Of a stretch of DNA of 64,000 bases, positions 53,433 through 61,416 are shown in pieces; the first letter of the stretch is position 1; each line of letters begins with the position of its first letter. The notes below the pieces were generated by a model. The model was not told the DNA's origin, did not search any database, and saw nothing but the letters and a program-made list of their open reading frames with translations. The translations under genes and the position numbers were made by a program. Origin of the DNA: Polaribacter sp. Z022 (GTDB lineage: Bacteria > Bacteroidota > Bacteroidia > Flavobacteriales > Flavobacteriaceae); the NCBI RefSeq assembly GCF_023555495.1, contig NZ_JALCZO010000002.1, positions 248,001 through 312,000 on the forward strand, in the 5' to 3' direction.

Positions 53433-56027
53433 TTAGTTTTTCTTTTTTTTGCCAAATAAACCACCTAAAACATCTTTTACTTTATTAGTAGTATTATTTT
53501 GTTTTGTTGTGTCTTTTTTAGTGGTTTTGTTTCCAATTAAATCTAATAATTTATCTTTTCCTTGATTTAATAAATTTGCTTTCTGTTTCGCTACCAAATC
53601 TTTAATTAATGTACTTGTAGCATCTTTAAGGTTAGAAGAAAAATTAGGATTTGTAAAGCTTCCTTTTAAGGTTCCTTTTACTGGAATACTTTTTATTGAA
53701 GCAGCATCTTTAGGAGTTAATTTAGATATTAAATTGGTTACTTCAGAACCTAAATATTTTACAGGTACATCAAAAATAATATCATAATTCATAGACTGGT
53801 CAAAACCATGGGTACCACCAATTTCCATTTTAATGTCTTTGTAAGTTAAGGGTATTGGTTTTACAGTAACCAAGCCTTTATTAAAAGAAAAAACACCATT
53901 AATTCCATCTAAATTTAAATTGTCAATGTTTAAAAAATCGACTTTATTATCTAATAAAGAAAGTACTTTAGAGTTATTGCTATTAAGTTTTGGTTTTAAT
54001 AATTTTCCGAATAAATTACCAGAAATAGTTTTTAAATCTGGTGTCATATCTTCATTTAAAAAACCAGAAAGTGTAATTTTAGAATTTATTTTTCCATCAA
54101 CAGTTTTTGCAATAGGAGCAATAGATTTTAACATGTCTAAAGTGCTAAAAGAATCGCCAATATTTAATTGTTGTAAGTCTAAATCCATTTTAAATTTAGA
54201 GGTAGTTTCTTGTGTGTTTATGGTTCCGTTTAAAGCAATATTACCTCCAAAAATATCCGACTTTAAATCTTGCAACTCTACAGTTTCGTTTTTAATAAAA
54301 AGATCTCCAGAAACGTTGGTTAGATTAATGTTGTCATAAACTACTTTTTTAGCATTTGCATTTAATTTTACATCTAAAAAAGATGGAATTTTTAATGAAG
54401 AAGTTGTTGTGTTTTCTTCTTTTGATGAGCTTTCTGCATCCACAAAATCGGCAACAATTAAATTGTTAGAACTTAAATTAAAATTTCCTTTTAAAACTTC
54501 GTCTTTAAAAATGAATCCATAGAAATTATTTAGATTTCCTTTTATAGAAAGGTCTGAAGTTCCTGTTTTTGCTTCAAACTCATTTAGTTTAATAGAGTTA
54601 GAGTTAAACGAAACCGATGTTTTATCTATAAAAAATGGGTTAGCAACATCATTACCTTCGTATTTAAAATTACTCATAGAAATTTTTCCAGAGTTTTTAA
54701 TTTTTTCATAATTTCCTTTTTCAACAGAATTCATATCAAAATTTGTTGAAATATTTGCGTTTAAAATTCCTGCCAATTCTTTTTTTAATGAAGCAGGATA
54801 TACTTTACCAATATTGGCTAAATTAATAGTTCCTTTAGCAGCTATATTTATATTAGGATTTGTAGTAATATTTTTGATACTTCCGTTTGCAGAAAATTGG
54901 TCTTCATCAATTTTAAAGTTTAATTTATTAATAGAAATATAGGTGTCTTTTACAGAACCTGTTTTATTAATTATTTTAGAATTGATATTAATATTTTTTA
55001 CAGATTTTGGTAAGTCTGCATACTTAAAAAGTGCGTTTTTTGATGCAATATTAATATCAAAAGCAGGAATTGTGTTTTCGGATAAAGTTCCTTTTACGTT
55101 TCCATTAATTTCAAAATTCCCTTCAGTTTTAATAGTGTTTAAATTTCCTGCATACTGTTTTGGTAATAAAGCCAACGCATTTTTAAAAGATGAAGTTGGC
55201 GTTTTAAAACTAAGATTATAGAATTGATTTTCATCAACTAATTGAATAAAGCCATTAAATTTTAAAGGTAATTGGTTAATAAAACCTGTGTTTTCTTTAA
55301 AAGTGTATTTGCTGTTTTTTAAATCGATTCCTAATACAGCATCTAAAGAGATATTTACATTATTAATGTAGTTGGTTTTGTCTAAATCAAAAGATAAAAC
55401 TGCAGTTGTTTTAGTATCAAGGTTAAAAACATCTTCAGCTAAATTTCCTTTTCCAATATGATTAATTTTAGATAAACTAAGCTTTGTATTTGTACTTCTA
55501 TCAATGTAATAAAAGTTGATGTTTTCTAAAGAATATTCATCAATATTTAAAGAAAAAGAACTATCTGAAGTTGTGTTTGTTTTTTCATTATTTTCTTTAG
55601 CAATGTCAAAATTTCCATTTCCTTTTTTGTCGAAAATAATATTGATATTTCCGTTGTTAGAGGTAATACTTTTTATAGAAATTGGTTCATTTTCTTTTTT
55701 AAAAAGTTCCATTATTTTCATGTCTAAACTCAACGTTTGTGCATTAAATAATGTATCTCCAACAAAAGGAGATTTATTAGCAATAGCTAAATCTTTAACG
55801 GTTAAGCTTACTAGAGGAAAGCTCTTAAGTAAACTTAAATCTGCATCTTTAAAAGTAACATTAGCATGTACATTATTATTAATGGTGTTGCTAACCATTT
55901 GTACAATTTTATCTTTAAATAAATATGGAATTGAAACCAATATAATTACAAGAATAATGGCAATTACAGAAAACCATTTTAAGATTTTTTTGCCTATAGG
56001 TTTTTTCTTTTTCTCGGAATTTATCAT
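53433..56027 (-). CDS. AsmA-like inner-membrane protein
   Basis: This 864-residue protein has one N-terminal membrane helix (about 16-38), then a large beta-rich periplasmic domain. The AsmA N-terminal pattern is VKDLAIANKSPFVGDTLFNAQTLSLDMK and the C-terminal AsmA_2-like region contains KIDGKINSKITLSGFLN-type strands. Family members bridge membranes and move phospholipids. A -7 promoter element lies upstream at 56055-56062. Confidence 0.8.
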   Translation of the reverse strand: MINSEKKKKPIGKKILKWFSVIAIILVIILVSIPYLFKDKIVQMVSNTINNNVHANVTFKDADLSLLKSFPLVSLTVKDLAIANKSPFVGDTLFNAQTLSLDMKIMELFKKENEPISIKSITSNNGNINIIFDKKGNGNFDIAKENNEKTNTTSDSSFSLNIDEYSLENINFYYIDRSTNTKLSLSKINHIGKGNLAEDVFNLDTKTTAVLSFDLDKTNYINNVNISLDAVLGIDLKNSKYTFKENTGFINQLPLKFNGFIQLVDENQFYNLSFKTPTSSFKNALALLPKQYAGNLNTIKTEGNFEINGNVKGTLSENTIPAFDINIASKNALFKYADLPKSVKNININSKIINKTGSVKDTYISINKLNFKIDEDQFSANGSIKNITTNPNINIAAKGTINLANIGKVYPASLKKELAGILNANISTNFDMNSVEKGNYEKIKNSGKISMSNFKYEGNDVANPFFIDKTSVSFNSNSIKLNEFEAKTGTSDLSIKGNLNNFYGFIFKDEVLKGNFNLSSNNLIVADFVDAESSSKEENTTTSSLKIPSFLDVKLNANAKKVVYDNINLTNVSGDLFIKNETVELQDLKSDIFGGNIALNGTINTQETTSKFKMDLDLQQLNIGDSFSTLDMLKSIAPIAKTVDGKINSKITLSGFLNEDMTPDLKTISGNLFGKLLKPKLNSNNSKVLSLLDNKVDFLNIDNLNLDGINGVFSFNKGLVTVKPIPLTYKDIKMEIGGTHGFDQSMNYDIIFDVPVKYLGSEVTNLISKLTPKDAASIKSIPVKGTLKGSFTNPNFSSNLKDATSTLIKDLVAKQKANLLNQGKDKLLDLIGNKTTKKDTTKQNNTTNKVKDVLGGLFGKKKKN

Positions 56028-56054
56028 TGATGTTTTCTTGATTTAATGTGCTTG

Positions 56055-56062
56055 CAAAAATA
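56055..56062 (-). promoter_or_regulatory. -7 promoter element for the AsmA-like gene
   Basis: On the minus strand this reads TATTTTTG, a match to TAnnTTTG, 27 bases upstream of the start codon. Confidence 0.55.
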
Positions 56063-56125
56063 TAATATCTATATATTTTGTAATGTTTATAGAACGTTAA
56101 ATAAGTTAGAATATTCTATAAAAAA

Positions 56126-56159
56126 AAACACAGTAAAATCTAAAGAATTTACCGTGTTT
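56126..56159 (-). terminator. Terminator after ybaB
   Basis: AAACACAGTAAA pairs with TTTACCGTGTTT with one mismatch across a 10-base loop, followed on the minus strand by a T-run. It lies 26 bases past the stop codon of the YbaB-type gene. Confidence 0.7.
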
Positions 56160-56184
56160 AATATGTGTTTTATGTTAAATAATA

Positions 56185-56508
56185 TTATTTAAACATATCC
56201 ATTCCTGGTATATTTGGCATTCCATCTTTGGCAGCAGCAGCCATTTCTACTTCATTAATTTTAGTTGCTTTTTCTATAGCTTTATTTAGGGCTATTATTA
56301 AGTAATCTTCTAGTTCTTCAGCATCAGCAAGTAAAGACTCGTCAATAGAAATAGCTTTAATTTCTCTGTTAGCTGTAAGTGTTATTTTTAGTTTTCCATC
56401 TGTAGATGCTTCATCAACCAAAACAGAATTTAATCTAACTTTAGTTGCTTCAACTTTTTGTTGTGCATCTTTTAATTTATTCATCATTCCAGATAAGTCT
56501 CCAAACAT
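56185..56508 (-). CDS. YbaB/EbfC nucleoid-associated protein
   Basis: This 107-residue protein starts [23 protein letters not shown] and contains the central strand [22 protein letters not shown] and the helix [20 protein letters not shown] of the YbaB fold. It binds DNA as a tweezers-like dimer. A -7 promoter motif (TAAATTTG on the minus strand) lies at 56532-56539. Confidence 0.92.
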   Translation of the reverse strand: MFGDLSGMMNKLKDAQQKVEATKVRLNSVLVDEASTDGKLKITLTANREIKAISIDESLLADAEELEDYLIIALNKAIEKATKINEVEMAAAAKDGMPNIPGMDMFK

Positions 56509-56531
56509 AATTTTGTCTTTTTAATTTTTTG

Positions 56532-56539
56532 CAAATTTA
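56532..56539 (-). promoter_or_regulatory. -7 promoter element for the YbaB-type gene
   Basis: On the minus strand this reads TAAATTTG, fitting TAnnTTTG, 23 bases upstream of the start codon. Confidence 0.55.
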
Positions 56540-56608
56540 GTGTTTTATATAGAAATTAATTTACTTTAAAAATGAAAAGAATAGTTATTTCATTTATGGT
56601 TTAAGCCT

Positions 56609-56616
56609 TACATTTG
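56609..56616 (+). promoter_or_regulatory. -7 promoter element for the S9 oligopeptidase
   Basis: TACATTTG matches TAnnTTTG and lies 23 bases upstream of the start codon. Confidence 0.55.
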
Positions 56617-56639
56617 CAATCGCTTCTAAAAACGAGAAC

Positions 56640-58754
56640 ATGAAAAGTACAGATGCCTTATTTCCTATAGCAGATAAAAAGCCTACAAAGTTAGAAAAAC
56701 ATGGAGATATAAGAATTGATAATTATTTTTGGATGCGTTTATCTGATGAGCAAAAAAATGCTGAAATTAAAGACGCCCAAACAGAAAAAGTAATACGTTA
56801 TTTAGAAGAAGAAAACGAGTATTATAAGGCTATTACAAAAGATACTAAATCATTTCAAGAAGATTTATTTGAAGAAATGAAAGGTAGAATTAAAGAAGAT
56901 GATTCTTCTGTTCCTTATGAAGATAATGGCTATTTTTATATTACTCGTTATGAAACAGGGAATCAATACCCAATTTTTTGTCGTAAAAAAGGAAATTTAA
57001 AAGCAGAAGAAGTTGTTCTTTTTAATGTAAACGAAATGGCTAAAGATTTCGATTACTATCAATTAGGAGGTTTAAATGTTTCTCCAAATAATAAATTGGT
57101 GGTTTTTGCAACAGACACTGTTAGTAGAAGACAATATTTTTTACGTATTAAAAATTTAGAAACTGGCGAGATTTATGAGGATGTTATAGAAAACACAACT
57201 GGAGGTTCTGTGTGGGCAAATGATAATAAAACAATTTTTTACACCAAAAAAGATCCAGTAACTCTTAGAAGTGTAAAAATTTACAGACATGTTTTAGGAA
57301 CTCCAACTTCTGAAGATGTTGAGGTTTATCATGAAAAAGATGAAACATTTGGAACTTATGTAGCAAAATCTAAATCAAATAAATACATTTTAATTGGTTC
57401 TTATAGTACAGTATCTACAGAATCACAATATTTAGATGCAGATAATCCTACAGGTTCATTTACAGTTATACAGCCAAGAGAAAGAGATTTAGAGTATAGT
57501 GTTTCTCATTTTAAAGATCACTTTTATCTTTTAACTAATAAAGATAAAGCTACCAATTTTAAATTAATGAAAACTCCAGTTAATAATACTGGTAAAGAAA
57601 ATTGGATAGACGTAATACCACACAGAGAAGATACTTTATTAGAAGATTTTTCAATTTTTAAAGAGTATTTAGTTTTAGAAGAACGTACAAACGGATTAAA
57701 TAAAATAAGAATTAAACGTTGGGATAAAACAGATGATTATTATTTACCATTTACAGAAGAAACATATTCTGTTGGTGTTTATGCAAATCCAAATTTTAAT
57801 ACAGATACCATTCGATATTCTTATAATTCTTTTACAACACCAAGTTCTGTTATAGATTTTAACATGAGTAAAAAGACTAAAGATGTTAAAAAAGAACAAG
57901 AAGTTTTAGGAGGGAAGTTTAAAAAAGAAAACTACACAAGTAAACGTGTTTGGGCAACAGCAAGAGATGGCAAAAAAGTAGCTATTTCTTTAGTTTATCA
58001 TAAAGAAACTAAGTTAAATAAAAACACACCAATATTACAATATGCTTATGGTTCTTATGGATATACCATTCCAGATAGTTTTTCATCAACAAGATTAAGT
58101 TTATTAGACAGAGGTTTTGTTTATGCATTAGCACATATTAGAGGAAGTGAATATTTGGGAAGAGAGTGGTATGAAGATGGTAAAATGTTAAACAAGAAAA
58201 ATACTTTTAACGATTTTATAGATTGTTCTCATTTTTTAATTGATAACAATTTTACTTCACCAAAACATTTATATGCTATGGGAGGTTCTGCAGGAGGATT
58301 GTTAATGGGAACTATTGTAAATATGAACCCAGAATTGTATAATGGAATTATAGCATCTGTACCTTTTGTTGATGTAATTTCTACCATGTTAGATGAAAGT
58401 ATACCATTAACAACAGGAGAATATGATGAATGGGGAAATCCTAATGAAAAGGAATATTATGAGTACATAAAATCATATTCACCTTATGATCAGGTAACTG
58501 CAAAAGAGTATCCTAATATTTTGGTTACAACAGGTTTTCATGATTCTCAAGTACAATATTGGGAACCAGCAAAATGGGTTGCTAAATTACGCGATGTTAA
58601 AAAAGATAATAATTTACTTTTATTAGATACAAATATGGAGGCAGGCCATGGAGGTGCTTCTGGACGTTTTGATTCTTTAAAAGAAACTGCTAAAATGTAC
58701 ACGTTCTTTTTAGCGCTAGAAGGTAAAATAAGCAACCTTAAAATTAAGTCTTAA
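56640..58754 (+). CDS. S9A oligopeptidase (oligopeptidase B type)
   Basis: This 704-residue protein has an N-terminal seven-bladed propeller (residues about 70-410) and a C-terminal alpha/beta-hydrolase domain with AHIRGSEYLGREWYEDG, the nucleophile in MGGSAGGLLMG (Ser), and the C-terminal catalytic His in EAGHGGASGRF. Oligopeptidase B cuts short peptides after Lys or Arg in the cytoplasm. No signal peptide. Confidence 0.9.
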   Translation: MKSTDALFPIADKKPTKLEKHGDIRIDNYFWMRLSDEQKNAEIKDAQTEKVIRYLEEENEYYKAITKDTKSFQEDLFEEMKGRIKEDDSSVPYEDNGYFYITRYETGNQYPIFCRKKGNLKAEEVVLFNVNEMAKDFDYYQLGGLNVSPNNKLVVFATDTVSRRQYFLRIKNLETGEIYEDVIENTTGGSVWANDNKTIFYTKKDPVTLRSVKIYRHVLGTPTSEDVEVYHEKDETFGTYVAKSKSNKYILIGSYSTVSTESQYLDADNPTGSFTVIQPRERDLEYSVSHFKDHFYLLTNKDKATNFKLMKTPVNNTGKENWIDVIPHREDTLLEDFSIFKEYLVLEERTNGLNKIRIKRWDKTDDYYLPFTEETYSVGVYANPNFNTDTIRYSYNSFTTPSSVIDFNMSKKTKDVKKEQEVLGGKFKKENYTSKRVWATARDGKKVAISLVYHKETKLNKNTPILQYAYGSYGYTIPDSFSSTRLSLLDRGFVYALAHIRGSEYLGREWYEDGKMLNKKNTFNDFIDCSHFLIDNNFTSPKHLYAMGGSAGGLLMGTIVNMNPELYNGIIASVPFVDVISTMLDESIPLTTGEYDEWGNPNEKEYYEYIKSYSPYDQVTAKEYPNILVTTGFHDSQVQYWEPAKWVAKLRDVKKDNNLLLLDTNMEAGHGGASGRFDSLKETAKMYTFFLALEGKISNLKIKS

Positions 58755-58783
58755 ATCAATTTAAATATTTAAAGTATTAAACG

Positions 58784-58791
58784 TACTTTTG
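58784..58791 (+). promoter_or_regulatory. -7 promoter element for the capnine gene pair
   Basis: TACTTTTG matches TAnnTTTG and would start a leader of about 80 bases that contains the hairpin at 58814-58859. Confidence 0.55.
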
Positions 58792-58813
58792 CGATTGAAA
58801 TCGAAGAAAAAAT

Positions 58814-58859
58814 AAATGTCATTTCAAGTTTAATGTGATCATTTCTTGTAATGACATTT
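58814..58859 (+). promoter_or_regulatory. Long leader hairpin ahead of the cysteate-synthase-like gene
   Basis: AAATGTCATT pairs with AATGACATTT (10 bp). Inside, CAAG pairs with CTTG and AATG pairs with CATT around a TGAT loop, giving an almost continuous stem. It lies 20 bases before the ATG at 58880, wholly inside the presumed leader. It may be a regulatory RNA or protein-binding structure for this lipid gene. Confidence 0.5.
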
Positions 58860-58879
58860 ACTTTGAGAATAGTGATAGT

Positions 58880-59875
58880 ATGACTAGAAATAAAGGAATT
58901 ACAAATTCAATTTTAGAGTTAGTAGGTAACACACCTCTAATTAAACTTCATAAAATAACCAAAAATCTAACTGGTTCATATTACGCAAAATTTGAAGCTT
59001 TTAATCCTGGGCATTCTGCAAAAGATAGAATTGCACTTCATATTGTAGAAGATGCAGAAAAGAAAGGAATCTTAAAAAAAGGAGCTACAATTGTAGAAAC
59101 TACTTCAGGAAATACTGGTTTTAGTTTGGCAATGATAAGTATTGTAAAAGGATACAAATGTATTTTAGCAGTAAGTGATAAATCTTCTAGAGATAAAATA
59201 GATTTATTAAAATCAATGGGAGCAGAGGTACATGTTTGTCCTGCAAATGTGCCTCCAGAAGATCCAAGATCTTATTATGAAGTAGCCAAAGCAATTCATA
59301 GAAAAACAAATAATTCTGTATATATAAATCAGTATTTTAATGAATTAAATATAGAAGCTCATTATAGAACTACTGGACCAGAAATTTGGGAACAAACTAA
59401 TGGTAAAATAACGCACTTAGTAGTAGCTAGTGGTACTGGAGGTACAATTTCTGGTACAGGTAAGTTTTTAAAAGAACAAAACCCCAATATTAAAGTTTTA
59501 GGTGTAGATGCAATAGGTTCTGTTCTTAAAAAATACCATGAAACAAGAGAGTTAGATTTAAATGAAGTAAGTCCTTATAAAATAGAAGGTCTAGGAAAAA
59601 ATCTAATACCAACTGCAACAGACTTTGATATTATAGATGTCTATGAAAAAGTGTCTGATAAAGATGCTGCTTTAGAAGCTAGAAAAATAGTAAAAAAAGA
59701 AGGAATGTTTCCAGGTTATACAAGTGGTGCTGTAATGAAAGCAGCAAAACAGTATGATAAAAAAGGAATGTTTAATGAAGATAGTTTTGTAGTATTAATA
59801 TTTCCAGACCATGGATCACGTTATATGAATAAGATTTATAGCGATGATTGGATGAAAGAAAACAACTTTCTTTAA
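58880..59875 (+). CDS. PLP-dependent cysteate-synthase-like enzyme (CapA type)
   Basis: The ATG at 58880 is chosen; the earlier ATG at 58835 lies inside the leader hairpin. The 331-residue fold-type-II PLP enzyme has [13 protein letters not shown], the PLP-lysine context [22 protein letters not shown] and the phosphate loop [11 protein letters not shown] of cysteine synthase relatives. It sits before a serine-palmitoyltransferase-like gene; this pair matches capnine synthesis, where a cysteate synthase combines O-phosphoserine with sulfite. Plain cysteine or cystathionine synthase activity remains possible. Confidence 0.75.
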   Translation: MTRNKGITNSILELVGNTPLIKLHKITKNLTGSYYAKFEAFNPGHSAKDRIALHIVEDAEKKGILKKGATIVETTSGNTGFSLAMISIVKGYKCILAVSDKSSRDKIDLLKSMGAEVHVCPANVPPEDPRSYYEVAKAIHRKTNNSVYINQYFNELNIEAHYRTTGPEIWEQTNGKITHLVVASGTGGTISGTGKFLKEQNPNIKVLGVDAIGSVLKKYHETRELDLNEVSPYKIEGLGKNLIPTATDFDIIDVYEKVSDKDAALEARKIVKKEGMFPGYTSGAVMKAAKQYDKKGMFNEDSFVVLIFPDHGSRYMNKIYSDDWMKENNFL

Positions 59876-59919
59876 GATTATTGAGTACTTAACAATTTGA
59901 TAAACTGCAAAAAAAGCGG

Positions 59920-59927
59920 TTACTTTG
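59920..59927 (+). promoter_or_regulatory. -7-like element ahead of the CapB-type gene
   Basis: TTACTTTG, with a TTTG 20 bases upstream at 59896-59899, fits the usual spacing of this promoter class with one base difference from TAnnTTTG. Confidence 0.4.
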
Positions 59928-59956
59928 CATTTCGAAGAAATTTCAAAAATAGAAAA

Positions 59957-61204
59957 ATGACGAAAGATTTATTTGAAAGAATAGAAGCAGATAAAGGACC
60001 TTTAGGTAAATGGGCAAAACAAGCAGAAGGTTATTATGTTTTTCCAAAACTAGAAGGACCAATCTCTAACAGAATGTCTTTTAATGGTAAGAAAGTTGTT
60101 ACTTGGAGTATAAATGATTATTTAGGATTAGCAAATCATCCAGAAGTTTTAAAAGCAGATGGAGATGCAGCTGCAGAACATGGAATGGCTTACCCTATGG
60201 GAGCAAGAATGATGTCTGGTCATACACCTTATCATGAACAATTAGAAAGAGAATGTGCAGAGTTTGTAGAAAAAGAAGCAGCATATTTAGTAAATTTTGG
60301 ATATCAAGGAATGGTTTCTGCTATAGATGCTTTGGTAACTAAAAATGATATTATAGTATATGACATGGATACACATGCATGTATTATAGATGGTGTTCGT
60401 TTACATGCTGGTAAGCGTTTTGTTTACAAGCACAATGATATGGCTAGTTTTGAGAAAAATATTAAACGTGCCAAAAAGATGGCAGAAAAAACTGGTGGTG
60501 GAATCTTAGTGATTTCTGAAGGAGTTTTTGGAATGCGTGGAGAACAAGGTCGTTTAAAAGAAATTGTATCATTTAAAAAGGAATATAATTTTAGATTATT
60601 AGTAGATGATGCTCATGGTTTTGGTACTTTAGGAAAAGAAGGTAAAGGAACTGGTTTTGAGCAAGGTGTTCAAGATGAAATAGATGTGTATTTTGCAACT
60701 TTTGCAAAATCTATGGCAGGTATAGGAGCTTTTTTTGCTGGTAATAAAGAAGTAATTCAATATTTACAATACAATATGCGTTCTCAAATGTTTGCAAAAT
60801 CATTACCAATGGCAATGGTTAAAGGAGCATTAAAACGTTTAGATATGTTGCGTACAATGCCAGAGTTAAAAGCAAAATTATGGGACAATACCAATGCTTT
60901 ACAATCTGGTTTACGAAATGCTGGGTTTGATTTAGGAACAACTCAAACATGTATAACACCAGTTTTTTTAAAAGGAGATATTCCTGAAGCTATGGCTATG
61001 GTAAATGATTTAAGAGAAAATCATGGAATATTTTGCTCTATAGTTGTATACCCAGTAATTCCTAAAGGATTAATTATTTTAAGATTAATTCCTACTGCAA
61101 CACATACTCAAGAAGATATTGATGAAACTATTACTGCTTTTTCTGCAATTAGAGAAAATTTAGAAAATGGTACTTATAAAAGAATTGCAGCTGAATTAGT
61201 GTAA
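59957..61204 (+). CDS. Acyl-CoA/amino-acid condensing enzyme, capnine type (CapB-like)
   Basis: The ATG at 59957 is preferred; a longer reading begins inside the promoter region. The 415-residue alpha-oxoamine synthase shows SINDYLGLANHPEV, GARMMSGHTPYHEQLE, VDDAHGFGTLG and the PLP-lysine in FATFAKSMAGIGAF. It is closest to serine-palmitoyltransferase types. Beside a cysteate-synthase-like gene it likely condenses cysteate with an acyl thioester to begin sulfonolipid (capnine) synthesis, important for gliding in flavobacteria. Confidence 0.8.
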   Translation: MTKDLFERIEADKGPLGKWAKQAEGYYVFPKLEGPISNRMSFNGKKVVTWSINDYLGLANHPEVLKADGDAAAEHGMAYPMGARMMSGHTPYHEQLERECAEFVEKEAAYLVNFGYQGMVSAIDALVTKNDIIVYDMDTHACIIDGVRLHAGKRFVYKHNDMASFEKNIKRAKKMAEKTGGGILVISEGVFGMRGEQGRLKEIVSFKKEYNFRLLVDDAHGFGTLGKEGKGTGFEQGVQDEIDVYFATFAKSMAGIGAFFAGNKEVIQYLQYNMRSQMFAKSLPMAMVKGALKRLDMLRTMPELKAKLWDNTNALQSGLRNAGFDLGTTQTCITPVFLKGDIPEAMAMVNDLRENHGIFCSIVVYPVIPKGLIILRLIPTATHTQEDIDETITAFSAIRENLENGTYKRIAAELV

Positions 61205-61226
61205 TTTTTTATTAAAATATAAACTT

Positions 61227-61253
61227 AAAAACCTCGCTTTTTGCGAGGTTTTT
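61227..61253 (+). terminator. Terminator after the capnine gene pair
   Basis: An 11-bp stem AAAAACCTCGC / GCGAGGTTTTT with a 5-base loop ends in a T-rich tail, 23 bases after the stop codon. Confidence 0.85.
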
Positions 61254-61386
61254 GTTTTCTTAAAAATTTAAAATGATTTTTAAAAAAAAATATTATAAAC
61301 AATTTTTGTTAGTTGATAAAAAAATGCTCAACTGTGACTAATTAAATAAATTAGTGTCATAAAATTAAATAACAGTAAAAAAATAT

Positions 61387-61394
61387 TATTTTTG
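61387..61394 (+). promoter_or_regulatory. -7 promoter element for the large TSP3-repeat gene
   Basis: TATTTTTG matches TAnnTTTG and lies 22 bases upstream of the start codon at 61417. Confidence 0.55.
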
Positions 61395-61416
61395 CAACTA
61401 ATAAAAATGACTTCTT

